This document shows, in pieces, positions 1-9,161 of a DNA stretch of 64,000 bases. The notes under the pieces were generated by a model that was not told the origin of the DNA, searched no databases, and was given only the letters and a program-made list of their open reading frames with translations. Within the stretch, counting starts at the first letter, position 1. Each line of letters starts with the position of its first letter. This DNA comes from Oxalobacteraceae bacterium OTU3CAMAD1. Its GTDB lineage: Bacteria > Pseudomonadota > Gammaproteobacteria > Burkholderiales > Burkholderiaceae_D. The DNA is taken from contig CP099650.1 of NCBI GenBank assembly GCA_024123915.1, forward strand, positions 2,232,001 through 2,296,000, in the 5' to 3' direction. Both the position numbers and the translations under genes were made by a program.

Positions 1-1
1 G

Positions 2-82
2 GTGCTGACCTCCGACGCGCTGGCCGTGCTCGACGACGTCGAGATCAACAAGTACCACGACTATCCGGACACCTACAAGTAA
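2..82 (+). CDS. Family 2A encapsulin shell protein, C-terminal end only (5' part outside window)
   Basis: The open frame entering from the left edge encodes 26 residues ending in TAA at 80-82. They include VLTSDALAVLDDVEI followed by NKYHDYPDTYK. This resembles, from memory of the family, the C-terminus of SrpI-like family 2A encapsulins, the HK97-fold shell proteins of sulfur-storing nanocompartments. The identification is strengthened by the next gene, a cysteine desulfurase with the long disordered N-terminal extension typical of family 2A cargo, starting 9 bp downstream on the same strand. The visible fragment alone is too short to be decisive. The shell would assemble in the cytoplasm and enclose the desulfurase. 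Confidence 0.75.
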   Translation: MLTSDALAVLDDVEINKYHDYPDTYK

Positions 83-91
83 GCGCGCGAC

Positions 92-2110
92 GTGAGCCTC
101 CTTTCGCCCCCCATCTCCCTGCCGGCGGACCGCGCCGCCGGCGTTCCCGAACCGTCCGGCGCGCCGTTCGATCCGGCCGCGCTGGCGCGCCTGGCCAACG
201 AGTTCTTTTCGGCGCCGCCGTTCGCCCGGCAATTGAGCGTGCCCGGCGTGCAGGCGCCGGCCAATATCGCGCCACCCGGTTCGCCATTGGTCAGCCCGGC
301 CGGCTTCGGTCCCAGCGTGCCCGGCACGCCGATCCCGCAGGGACAGATTCCCGGCACCAACCTGATTCCGGCGTCGCCGACCCAGGTGCTGTCGCTGGGT
401 AATCGCGCGCCGGCGTTGTTGCCGGCCGCGCAGGCCGGCAACGGCGTGCCCGACAAGGCCTTCGGCGCGATCCCGGCGTACGAGCCGCGCAACGGCGGCG
501 CCGTGCTCGGCGTGCCGGAAGCGGCCGGCAACGCCGGCACGCCGGCCGAAGCGTCGTCGTATTATTTTCTGAGCGAGCGCTACGGCCAGCCGGGCGCCAC
601 CGCGCAGGCGCAGCAGGGCGCCGCACCGTCGTCGCCTTTGCCACAGGGCGCGCCGCCGTCGCCGCAGGGCTATGCGCCGTCGTTCCCGTCGCCCCAACTG
701 CCGGCGAGTCCTTCGTTGTCGCCGCCCGCCACCGGCTTGCCGGGCGCGTCCGCGCCGGCGGCGCCATCGCCATCGTCGGCGCCGCAGTATTACTTCGTCG
801 ACGCGGTGGTGCTGCCGAGCGGCTACGTCACCCCGGCCAAGCCGGCGCCGCACGGCATCGCGCCGCTGGCCGGCGGCGATCGCCATCCGCCGTTCGACGT
901 GCACGCCGTGCGGCGCGATTTTCCGATCCTTCAGGAAAAGGTCAACGGCCGCCAACTGGTGTGGTTCGACAACGCCGCCACCACCCACAAGCCGCAGTCG
1001 GTGATCGACCGCATCGCGTATTTCTACGCGCACGAGAACTCGAACATCCACCGTGCCGCGCATGAGCTCGCCGCCCGCGCGACCGACGCCTACGAGGGCG
1101 CCCGCGAGCGGGTGCGGCGCTTCCTCAACGCGCCCGACGTCAACGAGGTCATCTTCGTGCGCGGCACCACCGAGGCCATCAACCTGGTGGCCAAAAGCTG
1201 GGGCGGGCAACACGTGGGCGAGGGCGACGAGATCATCGTCTCCAACCTCGAGCACCACGCCAACATCGTGCCTTGGCAGCAGCTGGCCGCCGCCAAGGGC
1301 GCGCGCCTGCGCGTGATCCCGGTCGACGACACAGGCCAGGTGTTGCTCGACGAGTACCGCAAACTGCTCAACGACCGCACCAAAATCGTCGCCGTCACGC
1401 AGGTGTCGAACGCGCTGGGCACGGTCACGCCGGTCAAGGAAATCGTCGAGCTCGCCAAGCGCGCCGGCGCCAGGACGCTGGTTGACGGCGCGCAATCGGT
1501 CTCGCACATGCGCATCGACGTGCAGGACATCGGCGCCGACTTCTTCGTCTTCTCGGGCCACAAGCTGTTCGGCCCGACCGGCATCGGCGCGCTGTGGGGC
1601 AAGCGCGAAGTGCTCGAGGACATGCCGCCATGGCAGGGCGGCGGCAACATGATCGCCGACGTGACGTTCGAGAAAACCGTGTTCCAGCCCATTCCCAACA
1701 AGTTCGAAGCCGGCACGGGCAACATCGCCGACGCCGTCGGGCTGGGCGCGGCGATCGATTATGTAACGCGCATCGGCATCGAAAACATCGCCCGCTACGA
1801 GCACGATCTGCTGGTGTACGGCATGCGGGAGCTGGGCGCGATCAAGGGCGTGCGCCTGATCGGCACGGCGGCCGACAAGGCCAGCGTGATGTCGTTCGTG
1901 CTGGCCGGCTACACGACGGAGGAGGTCGGCCACGCGCTCAACGACGAGGGCATCGCCGTGCGCACCGGGCACCACTGCGCGCAGCCGATCCTGCGCCGTT
2001 TCGGCGTGGAAACGACAGTGCGGCCGTCGTTGGCCTTCTACAACACGTTTGACGAAATCGACCGTTTGATCGCGGTGGTGCGGCGCCTGGCTTCGGCCCG
2101 TCACGCATGA
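92..2110 (+). CDS. Encapsulin cargo cysteine desulfurase (SufS-like, long N-terminal extension)
   Basis: PLP enzyme of 672 aa that should release sulfane sulfur from L-cysteine. Residues about 267-672 are a SufS/CsdA-type class V aminotransferase domain: WFDNAATTHKP near its start, PLP lysine K491 in FSGHKLFGPTG, and active-site C629 in RTGHHCAQP. Residues 1-266 are absent from ordinary SufS (about 400 aa). They are Pro/Ala/Gly/Ser rich and probably disordered, with a possible short helix (DPAALARLANEFF) and two YYF-containing segments at 157 and 233. In family 2A encapsulin cargo such an extension directs loading into the shell. The start is a GTG without a clear ribosome binding site, 9 bp after the shell stop, so translational coupling is likely. 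No SufBCD/E genes are nearby, which argues against a housekeeping Fe-S role. Confidence 0.92.
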   Translation: MSLLSPPISLPADRAAGVPEPSGAPFDPAALARLANEFFSAPPFARQLSVPGVQAPANIAPPGSPLVSPAGFGPSVPGTPIPQGQIPGTNLIPASPTQVLSLGNRAPALLPAAQAGNGVPDKAFGAIPAYEPRNGGAVLGVPEAAGNAGTPAEASSYYFLSERYGQPGATAQAQQGAAPSSPLPQGAPPSPQGYAPSFPSPQLPASPSLSPPATGLPGASAPAAPSPSSAPQYYFVDAVVLPSGYVTPAKPAPHGIAPLAGGDRHPPFDVHAVRRDFPILQEKVNGRQLVWFDNAATTHKPQSVIDRIAYFYAHENSNIHRAAHELAARATDAYEGARERVRRFLNAPDVNEVIFVRGTTEAINLVAKSWGGQHVGEGDEIIVSNLEHHANIVPWQQLAAAKGARLRVIPVDDTGQVLLDEYRKLLNDRTKIVAVTQVSNALGTVTPVKEIVELAKRAGARTLVDGAQSVSHMRIDVQDIGADFFVFSGHKLFGPTGIGALWGKREVLEDMPPWQGGGNMIADVTFEKTVFQPIPNKFEAGTGNIADAVGLGAAIDYVTRIGIENIARYEHDLLVYGMRELGAIKGVRLIGTAADKASVMSFVLAGYTTEEVGHALNDEGIAVRTGHHCAQPILRRFGVETTVRPSLAFYNTFDEIDRLIAVVRRLASARHA

Positions 2111-2122
2111 TCCGATCTAAAA

Positions 2123-2219
2123 CACGTAGGGCGGATTAGCGAAGCGTAATCGGCCATGCGTGCGTCCCGTTGACGCATGCATGGCCGATTACGGCGTTCC
2201 GCCTAATCCGCCCTACGTG
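2123..2219 (+). repeat. Intergenic palindromic repeat, family 1 (full copy)
   Basis: A 97-bp element bounded by CACGTAGGGCGGATTA and its inverse TAATCCGCCCTACGTG. Each arm contains its own small hairpin: the left arm has GATTAGCGAAGCGTAATC, the right arm GATTACGGCGTTCCGCCTAATC. The two arms differ, so the element has an orientation; this copy is called plus. Further copies lie at 14429-14526 (inverted), 49668-49765 (plus), 61051-61147 (inverted), with a half copy at 49557-49589. Confidence 0.9.
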
Positions 2220-2334
2220 GTTTGCCTCAACGAAACAGCCAGCACGTTAGAAAACGCGACCAAACATCGCGGCGAAAATCCGGCAAAATACCCATACCAT
2301 TTTGTCGAGCCGCGCCGATCCGGCCGGGCAGCCT

Positions 2335-5268
2335 ATGCCGCAAACTCCCAAAGAATCGATACCGTTGCCGCACCAGGCGGCCGAGATGTTCTGCCTGATG
2401 GTGCAGGAGATCAAGGAATGCGCCATCTTCCTGATGGATACGCGCGGCATCATCACCAGCTGGAACCGCGCGGCCGAGGTCATGAAAGGCTACCGCGCCG
2501 ACGAGGCGATCGGCCAGCACCTGTCGCTGCTGTACCGTGACGAGGACAAGGCGCGCGGCTGGGCCGACCACAATCTGGGCGAGGCGGCCAAGCACGGCTT
2601 CTACAGCGAGGAAACCTGGCGCAGGAAAAAGGACGGCAGCCTGTTCTGGGCGCACATCGCCTTGACCGGCCTGCGCGACGAGCACGACCAACTGGTCGGC
2701 TTCTCCAAGGTCACGATGGACCTGACCCGGCACAAGCTGCTGGAGCAGTGCCTCGACGAGAAAGAGGAGAACCGCCGCATCATGACGGCCGCCAACGCCG
2801 GCACCTGGAAATGGGACGCCGCCAGCCGCCGGCTGGAGTTGTCGCCCGCGCTCAAGCAATTGCTCGGCTACGACGCCGGCGGCCCCGAGCCCGACGCCAG
2901 CGACTGGCGCACCCTGGTCGACCCACAGGACGTGCCGGCCGTGTGCGGCAGGTTGCGCACCATGATGACGGCCATGCCGGCGCAGCCGCTGACCCTGGAG
3001 GTGCGGCTGTGCCGCCAGGACGGCCATTGCCGCTGGTTCTTCGTGCGCGCGGACTGGACCCGCGATAGCGGGGAGCAGGGCGAGCTGAGCGGTGTCTGCG
3101 TCGACATCCACGATATGCGCCTGCTGGCCGAGGAACGCGAACGCCTGCTCAACGAGCTGCAAGTGATGCGCTTGCGCTTTCGCGCCATCATCGACCAGAT
3201 GCCGTCCGGCGTGTTCGTGGCGGACGTGCCGTCGGGCAAGCTGCTGTATCAAAACCTGAAGGCCGGGCGCATCTTCGGCGCCACGCTCGACGAGATCGCA
3301 AGCTATCACGACTACGTGCGCGTCGACGTCCGCGATCCCGATGGCCGGCCCCTGCTGGCGCACGAATTTCCGCTGGCCCAGGCCATCCTCACCGGACAGC
3401 CGGTGCCGGCGCGCGAGCTGGTGTTCCATCCGCCGGGCGCCGCGCCGCGCTATTTCCGCGTCGGCGCGACGCCGGTGCAGGCCGACGGCGACGAGCGCCG
3501 CATGGCCGTCGCCGTGGCCAACGACATCGACGACCTGAAGCGGGCGCAGGAATCGTTGCGGGCGGAAAAGGAGCGCGCCGAGGTGACCTTGCGGGCCATC
3601 AGCAACGGCGTCATCACCACCGGCCTGGACGGCCGGATCGACAGCATGAACACGGCCGCCGAACGGCTGACCGGCTGGAGCCAGCAGCAGGCTTGCGGCC
3701 TGTCGCTCGACCAGATACTGCAATTGGACCAGGAGCCGGCGGCCGATCCGGTCGATCCGGCCCAGCCCGGGGCGGGTACCACGCCGGCCATGGAGCCGGT
3801 GCTGCGCTGCATGCGCGAGAACCGGCCGGTGACGTCGGCCGCGCCGGCGGTGCTGCAGTCGCGCAACGGCAACCGGCATACGATCGAATACGCGGCCGCG
3901 CCGCTGCAATTGCCGGACAACCGCACCGGCGGCGCCGTGCTGGTGCTCAACGATGTCACCGAGTCGCGCGGGCTGCTCAAGAACCTGAGCTACCAGGCCA
4001 GCCACGACGTGCTGACCGGGCTGGTGAACCGGCGCGAGTTCGGCGTGCGCTTGCAGCGCGCGCTCGACCGCACCGCGAAGGCGGGCGTGAGCGACAGCGC
4101 GCTGCTGTACCTGGACCTGGACCAGTTCAAGATCGTCAACGACACCTGCGGCCACGCGGCCGGCGACGACCTGCTGCGCCAGCTGTCCGTGGCCTACGGT
4201 ACCCATGTGCGCGAGCGCGACACCTTGGCGCGCATCGGCGGCGACGAGTTCGCGCTGATCGTCGAGCACTGCACGGTGGACGAGGCCAAGGTGGTGGCCA
4301 ACAAGCTGCTCGAGACCACGCGCAACTTCCGCTACATTTGCAACAACCAGGTGTTCCGGCTGGGCGTGAGCATCGGCCTGACGCCGCTCGACGGCGGCAC
4401 AACGACGATGGAGGAGGCGCTGCGCCAGGCCGACCACGCCTGCTACATCGCCAAGGAGAGCGGACGCAACCGGGTGTTCCTGCAACAGCGCGGCGGCGCC
4501 GAGATCGCGCAGCGGCGCAACGACATGTACTGGGTCAAGCGGCTCGGCGACGCCTTCCGCAACGACGATTTGCAACTGTACTACCAGCCGATCCGCGCGC
4601 TCGGCGGCGCCGGCAACGGCGGCCTGCACTACGAGATACTGCTGCGCATGAAGGACGGCAGCGCCGGGCCGGTCGGGCCGACCAGCTTCCTGCCCGCCGC
4701 CGAGCGCTACGACATCATGCAGGAGGTCGACCGCTGGGTGCTGGACCGCAGCCTCGCCTGGCTGGAGGGTCATCCCGGACACGTCGACCGGCTTGAACTG
4801 TGCACCATCAACCTGTCGCAGCGGGCGCTGGCCGATCCGGGTTTCCAGCAGTACGCGGCCGGACGCATCCAGGCGGTGGCGGTGCCGGCCGACAAGCTGT
4901 GCTTCGAGATCACCGAGACCGGCGCCTTTGCCAACCTGCAGAACACGCTGTCGTTCGTGCTGGCGCTGCAGCAGCTGGGCTGCCGCTTCGCGCTCGACGA
5001 TTTCGGCACCGGCATGGCGTCGTTCGCCTACCTCAAGCAGTTGCCGGTCAACTACGTCAAGATCGACGGCTCGTTCATCCAGTTGATGACCAGCAGCACG
5101 GTGGACTTCGAGATGGTGCGCTTCACCAACGACATCAGCCACATCATGGGCCGGCGCACCATCGCCGAGTTCGTCAATGACCAGGACACGCTGGCCAAGC
5201 TGACCGAGATCGGCGTCGACTACGCCCAGGGTTTCATGCTGGGCGAGCCGCGGCCGCTGGAGGTGTGA
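2335..5268 (+). CDS. Multi-PAS diguanylate cyclase/phosphodiesterase (PAS-GGDEF-EAL)
   Basis: Soluble c-di-GMP turnover protein of about 977 aa. Four PAS-like sensor modules occupy roughly the first 540 residues. They are followed by a GGDEF domain with intact RIGGDEF (motif at 635-639) and an EAL domain whose signature reads E-I-L at 767, with DDFGTG at 888-893, the N of INLSQ, the E of FEITET and the K of YVKIDGS all present. Both activities therefore look possible. No transmembrane segment is visible, so signals are probably cytoplasmic (redox, ligand or heme/flavin in PAS). An in-frame TTG at 2302 would add 11 residues; ATG 2335 is preferred by codon, but neither has a strong ribosome binding site. 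It converges on the SDR gene, 7 bp apart. Confidence 0.93.
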   Translation: MPQTPKESIPLPHQAAEMFCLMVQEIKECAIFLMDTRGIITSWNRAAEVMKGYRADEAIGQHLSLLYRDEDKARGWADHNLGEAAKHGFYSEETWRRKKDGSLFWAHIALTGLRDEHDQLVGFSKVTMDLTRHKLLEQCLDEKEENRRIMTAANAGTWKWDAASRRLELSPALKQLLGYDAGGPEPDASDWRTLVDPQDVPAVCGRLRTMMTAMPAQPLTLEVRLCRQDGHCRWFFVRADWTRDSGEQGELSGVCVDIHDMRLLAEERERLLNELQVMRLRFRAIIDQMPSGVFVADVPSGKLLYQNLKAGRIFGATLDEIASYHDYVRVDVRDPDGRPLLAHEFPLAQAILTGQPVPARELVFHPPGAAPRYFRVGATPVQADGDERRMAVAVANDIDDLKRAQESLRAEKERAEVTLRAISNGVITTGLDGRIDSMNTAAERLTGWSQQQACGLSLDQILQLDQEPAADPVDPAQPGAGTTPAMEPVLRCMRENRPVTSAAPAVLQSRNGNRHTIEYAAAPLQLPDNRTGGAVLVLNDVTESRGLLKNLSYQASHDVLTGLVNRREFGVRLQRALDRTAKAGVSDSALLYLDLDQFKIVNDTCGHAAGDDLLRQLSVAYGTHVRERDTLARIGGDEFALIVEHCTVDEAKVVANKLLETTRNFRYICNNQVFRLGVSIGLTPLDGGTTTMEEALRQADHACYIAKESGRNRVFLQQRGGAEIAQRRNDMYWVKRLGDAFRNDDLQLYYQPIRALGGAGNGGLHYEILLRMKDGSAGPVGPTSFLPAAERYDIMQEVDRWVLDRSLAWLEGHPGHVDRLELCTINLSQRALADPGFQQYAAGRIQAVAVPADKLCFEITETGAFANLQNTLSFVLALQQLGCRFALDDFGTGMASFAYLKQLPVNYVKIDGSFIQLMTSSTVDFEMVRFTNDISHIMGRRTIAEFVNDQDTLAKLTEIGVDYAQGFMLGEPRPLEV

Positions 5269-5275
5269 CGGGCCT

Positions 5276-6031
5276 CTAGATTTGCGCCAGGCCGCCATCG
5301 ACGAACAGCTCGATGCCGTTGACGAAGCTGGCGTCGTCCGAGGCCAGGAAGACCGCCGCCTTGGCGATCTCGTCGGGCTCGCCGACGCGCCCCATCGGAA
5401 TCTGCGTGGCGAAGTAGTCGAGCAGGCCTTGCTGTTGGGCGGCGTCCGGCCCGGCCAGTTCCACCAGCCCGGGCGTTTTGATCGGACCGGGGCTGATCGT
5501 GTTGACCCGGATGCCGCGTCCCTTCAAGTCGAGGATCCAGTTGCGGGCGAACGAGCGCACCGCCGCCTTCGACGCCGCGTAGACGCTGAACGCCTCGGTG
5601 CCGGTGCTGGCGGCGGTCGAGCCGGTCAGTATCACCGACGCGCCCTGGCCCAGCAGCGGCAGCGCCGCCTGCACCGTGAACAAGGTGCCTTTGACGTTGC
5701 GGTTGAAGGTGTCGTCGAAGTGTTCCTCGGTGATCTGGCCGAGCGGCAGCATCGAGCCGCCGCCGGCGTTGGCCACCAGCACGTCGAGCTTGCCCTGTTC
5801 GGCCTTGACGCGGTCGAACAGCGCCGTCAACTGCGCCGCGTCGGCCGAATCGACGCGCGCGCCGATCGCGGCCGCGCCGATCGCTTCGACCGCCGCGTCC
5901 AGTTCCGGCTGGCGGCGCCCTGTGATGTAGACGCGCGCGCCCTCGTTGGCGAAACGCTTGGCGACGGCCAGGCCGATGCCGCTGGTGCCGCCGGTAACCA
6001 CTGCTACTTTTCCTTCGAGTTTCTGGGACAT
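5276..6031 (-). CDS. SDR family oxidoreductase
   Basis: Classical short-chain dehydrogenase of 251 aa. It has the nucleotide-binding TGGTSGIG at 13-20, NAGG at 88-91, catalytic S138, Y151 and K155 (YAASK), and a C-terminal [11 protein letters not shown] typical of glucose-1-dehydrogenase-like SDRs. It probably uses NAD(P)H on an alcohol or ketone; the substrate cannot be told. The start ATG at 6031 is preceded by AAAGGA at good spacing. The longer open frame to 6121 only adds unrelated residues. It is divergent from a LysR regulator, the usual arrangement for a LysR-controlled target. Confidence 0.93.
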   Translation of the reverse strand: MSQKLEGKVAVVTGGTSGIGLAVAKRFANEGARVYITGRRQPELDAAVEAIGAAAIGARVDSADAAQLTALFDRVKAEQGKLDVLVANAGGGSMLPLGQITEEHFDDTFNRNVKGTLFTVQAALPLLGQGASVILTGSTAASTGTEAFSVYAASKAAVRSFARNWILDLKGRGIRVNTISPGPIKTPGLVELAGPDAAQQQGLLDYFATQIPMGRVGEPDEIAKAAVFLASDDASFVNGIELFVDGGLAQI

Positions 6032-6149
6032 GATGTTTTCCTTTGCGTTGGGTTCGGTCCGAAAGACCATGGAAGCAGTGTGCGGCCGAAACATCCCCGC
6101 GATAAGACAGGCTGGACGCATATGATTTATGCTTTAATCGCATATAACG
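6032..6149. promoter_or_regulatory. Divergent SDR/LysR intergenic region with inverted repeat
   Basis: 118 bp between the divergent starts. It is AT-rich near 6119-6146 and contains ATATG (6120-6124) and CATAT (6141-6145) as inverted half-sites. LysR regulators commonly bind such dyads between themselves and a divergent target. The operator role is inference only. Confidence 0.35.
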
Positions 6150-7073
6150 ATGAGCTTGGATCTGGGAATGAATAAATTGCTATGGATGCGCTGTTTTGTG
6201 CGGGTGGTCGAGACCGGCAGCTTTTCCGCCGTCGCGCGCGAGCTCGACATCGGCCAGCCGAACGTCAGCCGCCATATCGCCGCGCTGGAGGCCGATCTGG
6301 GGGCATTGCTGCTGCACCGTTCGACGCGCCAGCTGGTGGTCACGCCGGAGGGGCAGCGCTATTACGCGCAGGCGCGCCAGGCGCTCGACCTGATTTCCCA
6401 GGCGGAGGCCGACGTGCTGGGACAGCATAATCCGCGTGGCTTGCTGCGCGTGTCTTGCGCGCCCGCGCTGGGCACGGAAATCATCACCGGCACCTTGCCC
6501 GCCTTCCTGGAACGCTACCCCGACATCGAACTCGATCTGCGCATGGACGACGCCTATGTCGATCTGGTGGCCGGGGGCGTCGACGTGGCCATCCGGGGCG
6601 GTGAACTCAAGGACAGCGCCCTGCGCGCCCGCCGCCTGGGCAATTCGGAGCGCTTGTGCGTCGCCAGCGCCGGCTACGTGGCGCGCCACGGTATGCCGGC
6701 AACCACGGCTGACCTGGCGCGGTACCAGTGCATTGTCTACACTTTGTTGGGGGGGAGCGGCGCGTGGCGGTTAAGCGACGGCGAGGTCCACGTGCGCGGG
6801 CGGCTGCGGGTCAACAGTCTGGAGTGTGTGCGCCGCGCGGCGCTCGACGGCCTCGGCATCGGCTACCTGCCGAGGTGGATGGTGGACCGCCACCTGCGCT
6901 CCGGGGCACTGGTCGACGTCTTGGCCGGGCACGCCCCGACGTTCTCGCCGGTCAACGCCGTCTACTCGGCGGCGCGCCTGCTGCCGCTGCGCGCCAGCGT
7001 TTTCATCGACCACATCGCCGGGGTGTTCGCGCTCACGCCAGGGTTCGTGGACGTGGCGCCGGCGTCGCTGTAA
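6150..7073 (+). CDS. LysR family transcriptional regulator
   Basis: 307 aa. The N-terminal winged helix-turn-helix spans about residues 7-66 (MRCFVRVVETGSFSAVAREL, then a recognition helix in PNVSRHIAALE). It is followed by a periplasmic-binding-protein-like effector domain. Family and length are typical. It is divergent from the SDR gene at 5276-6031 and probably controls it. An internal ATG at 6168 (MNKLLWMRCF) is an alternative start that fits the usual LysR N-terminus equally well; no clear ribosome binding site decides between them. The inducer is unknown. Confidence 0.92.
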   Translation: MSLDLGMNKLLWMRCFVRVVETGSFSAVARELDIGQPNVSRHIAALEADLGALLLHRSTRQLVVTPEGQRYYAQARQALDLISQAEADVLGQHNPRGLLRVSCAPALGTEIITGTLPAFLERYPDIELDLRMDDAYVDLVAGGVDVAIRGGELKDSALRARRLGNSERLCVASAGYVARHGMPATTADLARYQCIVYTLLGGSGAWRLSDGEVHVRGRLRVNSLECVRRAALDGLGIGYLPRWMVDRHLRSGALVDVLAGHAPTFSPVNAVYSAARLLPLRASVFIDHIAGVFALTPGFVDVAPASL

Positions 7074-7140
7074 ACTGGGAACTCCCCACTTCGCGCGGGT
7101 GTCTGATGATTGTGTCTCATGAATTTATATGGAGAATGCG

Positions 7141-8187
7141 ATGCGAAATATGACGCTTGAAAGACGCCGTTTTCCCCGCACCGGCAGGCCGCGCTGGCGG
7201 GCGGCTGCGGTCGTAACTTTGGCAACCCTTGCCGCCTCCTGGCTGACCGTGCGCAACCGCACCGCCAAGGCCGAGCGCGACAATCCGCCGGCCGGCCGCT
7301 TTATCGAGGTCGAAGGCGTGCGCCTGCATTACATCGAACAAGGCGAAGGACCGGTGCTGCTGCTGTTGCACGGCACTGTCGTGACGGCCGACGATTTCCG
7401 CGCCAATGGGTTGATGGAGCAATTGTCACGTTCGTTCCGCGTCATCGCGATCGACCGCCCCGGCTTCGGCTACAGCGACCGGCCGCGCGGTACCAGTTGG
7501 ACCCCGGAGGCGCAGGCGCGCCTGATGCACCTGGCCTTGCGCCACCTTGGCGCGGATGAATACCTGGTGCTGGCACACTCGTGGGGCACGCTGGTGGCGG
7601 TGCACATGGCGCTGCAGGCGCCGGACAAGGTCCGCGGGCTGTTGCTGCTGGCTGGCTATTACTATCCCAGCGCGCGGCTCGATGTGCCGGTCGCGGCGCT
7701 GCCGGCAATCCCGGTGATCGGCGACCTGATGCGCTTTACCGTGTCGCCGCTGTTGGGCAGGCTGGCTTGGCCGTTGGCCGCCAAGGGCATGTTCAGTCCG
7801 CACGAGGTCACCGAAACCTTCCGGCGCGAGGACCCGTGGATGCTGCTGCGTCCCGGCCAGGTGCGCGCCACCGCCGACGAGGCCGGATTGATGGTGGAGG
7901 CGGCCGCCGCGCTGGAGAAACGCTACGGCGAGCTGCAAATGCCGCTGCTGCTGATGGCGGGCAAGAACGACCGCGTGATCGATCCGGAGAGCCATACGGC
8001 GCGGCTGCACAAGGACGTGCCGCACAGCGAGCTGACCTTGCTTCCCGACTTCGGCCACATGGTGCAGCATCTGGCGCAGGACGAGATCGTCGCCGCCGTC
8101 AACGACCTGGCCGAGCGGGCCAGCATGTCGTCGCCGATGGGGTTGAATGGCGCCACCCGCCACCGGCAGGAGGCGGCGCCGATGTGA
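7141..8187 (+). CDS. Alpha/beta hydrolase, membrane-anchored
   Basis: 348 aa. One N-terminal hydrophobic segment (about residues 20-36) follows an Arg-rich head, suggesting a signal anchor. Then comes an alpha/beta hydrolase fold with LLLLHGT, nucleophile S147 in AHSWGT (Ala replacing the first Gly of GxSxG), an acid in KNDRVID and the catalytic His in PDFGHMVQH. It is an esterase- or epoxide-hydrolase-like enzyme whose substrate cannot be read. GGAGA lies five bases before ATG 7141, which is why this start is preferred over ATG 7129. It is monocistronic. Confidence 0.85.
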   Translation: MRNMTLERRRFPRTGRPRWRAAAVVTLATLAASWLTVRNRTAKAERDNPPAGRFIEVEGVRLHYIEQGEGPVLLLLHGTVVTADDFRANGLMEQLSRSFRVIAIDRPGFGYSDRPRGTSWTPEAQARLMHLALRHLGADEYLVLAHSWGTLVAVHMALQAPDKVRGLLLLAGYYYPSARLDVPVAALPAIPVIGDLMRFTVSPLLGRLAWPLAAKGMFSPHEVTETFRREDPWMLLRPGQVRATADEAGLMVEAAAALEKRYGELQMPLLLMAGKNDRVIDPESHTARLHKDVPHSELTLLPDFGHMVQHLAQDEIVAAVNDLAERASMSSPMGLNGATRHRQEAAPM

Positions 8188-8234
8188 GGGCCGGACGGCG
8201 GCGGTGTGAGGGGGACGTGCGACGGGGGGCGAAC

Positions 8235-8252
8235 TGTAATCAGTTTGTAATC
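8235..8252 (+). promoter_or_regulatory. Direct repeat TGTAATC-N4-TGTAATC, candidate OmpR-type operator
   Basis: TGTAATC occurs at 8235-8241 and again at 8246-8252, an 11-bp repeat period that matches how OmpR/PhoB-family response regulators bind as tandem dimers. TATACT at 8285-8290 downstream could be the -10 of the hydrolase promoter. The same TTTGTAATCC string occurs just upstream of the response regulator gene at 9194, suggesting that regulator binds here. Confidence 0.5.
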
Positions 8253-8317
8253 CTGGCGTCATCTTCAAGTCATGGTGCGGTTTCTATACTGGGTTTTTAA
8301 CTTGTATGGAGCCCGTC

Positions 8318-9115
8318 ATGAAAAACCGTTCTTTAGCCGCCATCGCCGCCTTTGGCCTGGCTTCCGCGCTGGCCGCCGGCCACGCGGCCGCAGCGTCGTC
8401 CACCGCCGCCCCGGTTGTCCGCAACGTCGTGCTGGTGCACGGCGCCTACGCCGACGGCTCGGGGTGGAACGATGTCATCGCGCGCTTGCAGCAGGCCGGC
8501 ATGCACGTGACGTCGGTGCAGAACCCCCTGACGTCGCTGGCCGACGACGCCGCCGCCACGCGCCGCGCGCTGGCGCAGCAGGACGGCCCGACCATCCTGG
8601 TGGGCCACTCGTGGGCCGGCACCGTGATCAGCGAGACCGGCACCGACGAAAAGGTCGCCGCGCTGGTCTACCTGGCCGCGCGCGCGCCAGATGCCGGCGA
8701 GGACTACGGCGCGCTGGCGGCCAAGTTCCCGACGCCGCCGGCCGCCGCCGGCCTGGTCAAGACCGCCGACGGCTTCGCGCAATTGAGCGAAGAAGCCTTC
8801 GTGCGCGACTTCGCCGGCGATATCGACCCGGCCCGGGCGCGCGTGCTGTATGCCTCCCAGGGACGGGTGGCGCAAACCCTGTTCGGCAGCCGCACCACCC
8901 AGGCGGCCTGGAAGGTCAAGCCGACCTACTACGCCGTGTCGACCAACGACCGCACCACGTCACCGGAGCTGGAGCGCTTTGTCGCCAAGCGCATGGGCGC
9001 CAAGACCATCGAGCTCGAATCGAGCCACGTGGCGATGCTCTCGCACCCGGACGAAGTGGCCAACCTGATCCTGGAAGCGGCCCGCTCGACCAGTTCGGCC
9101 AGTTCGGCCAGATGA
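8318..9115 (+). CDS. Exported alpha/beta hydrolase
   Basis: 265 aa with a clear Sec signal peptide (MKNRSLAAIAAFGLASALAA, cleavage near residue 25-26), so it is probably periplasmic. The mature part is an alpha/beta hydrolase: VVLVHGAYADGSGW, nucleophile S98 in GHSWAG, and a late His in ESSHVAMLSHPDEV. This pattern is common in the plant-esterase-like family of small soluble hydrolases. GGAG at 8308-8311 supports ATG 8318 over the in-frame ATG at 8306. It lies 78 bp before a two-component system and carries a candidate site for that regulator upstream, so it may be part of the same stress regulon. Confidence 0.88.
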   Translation: MKNRSLAAIAAFGLASALAAGHAAAASSTAAPVVRNVVLVHGAYADGSGWNDVIARLQQAGMHVTSVQNPLTSLADDAAATRRALAQQDGPTILVGHSWAGTVISETGTDEKVAALVYLAARAPDAGEDYGALAAKFPTPPAAAGLVKTADGFAQLSEEAFVRDFAGDIDPARARVLYASQGRVAQTLFGSRTTQAAWKVKPTYYAVSTNDRTTSPELERFVAKRMGAKTIELESSHVAMLSHPDEVANLILEAARSTSSASSAR

Positions 9116-9161
9116 GGCGCGCGCCGGCCATCCTGTATCCTTGACGGTCGAATGACGGATT

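Noticed and set aside
2227..5298. 1023-codon minus-strand open frame opposite the GGDEF-EAL gene
   Set aside because: Composition is the reverse-complement shadow of high-GC coding sequence (rich in Arg, His, Gln, Val), with no family motif; the plus strand encodes a recognised protein.
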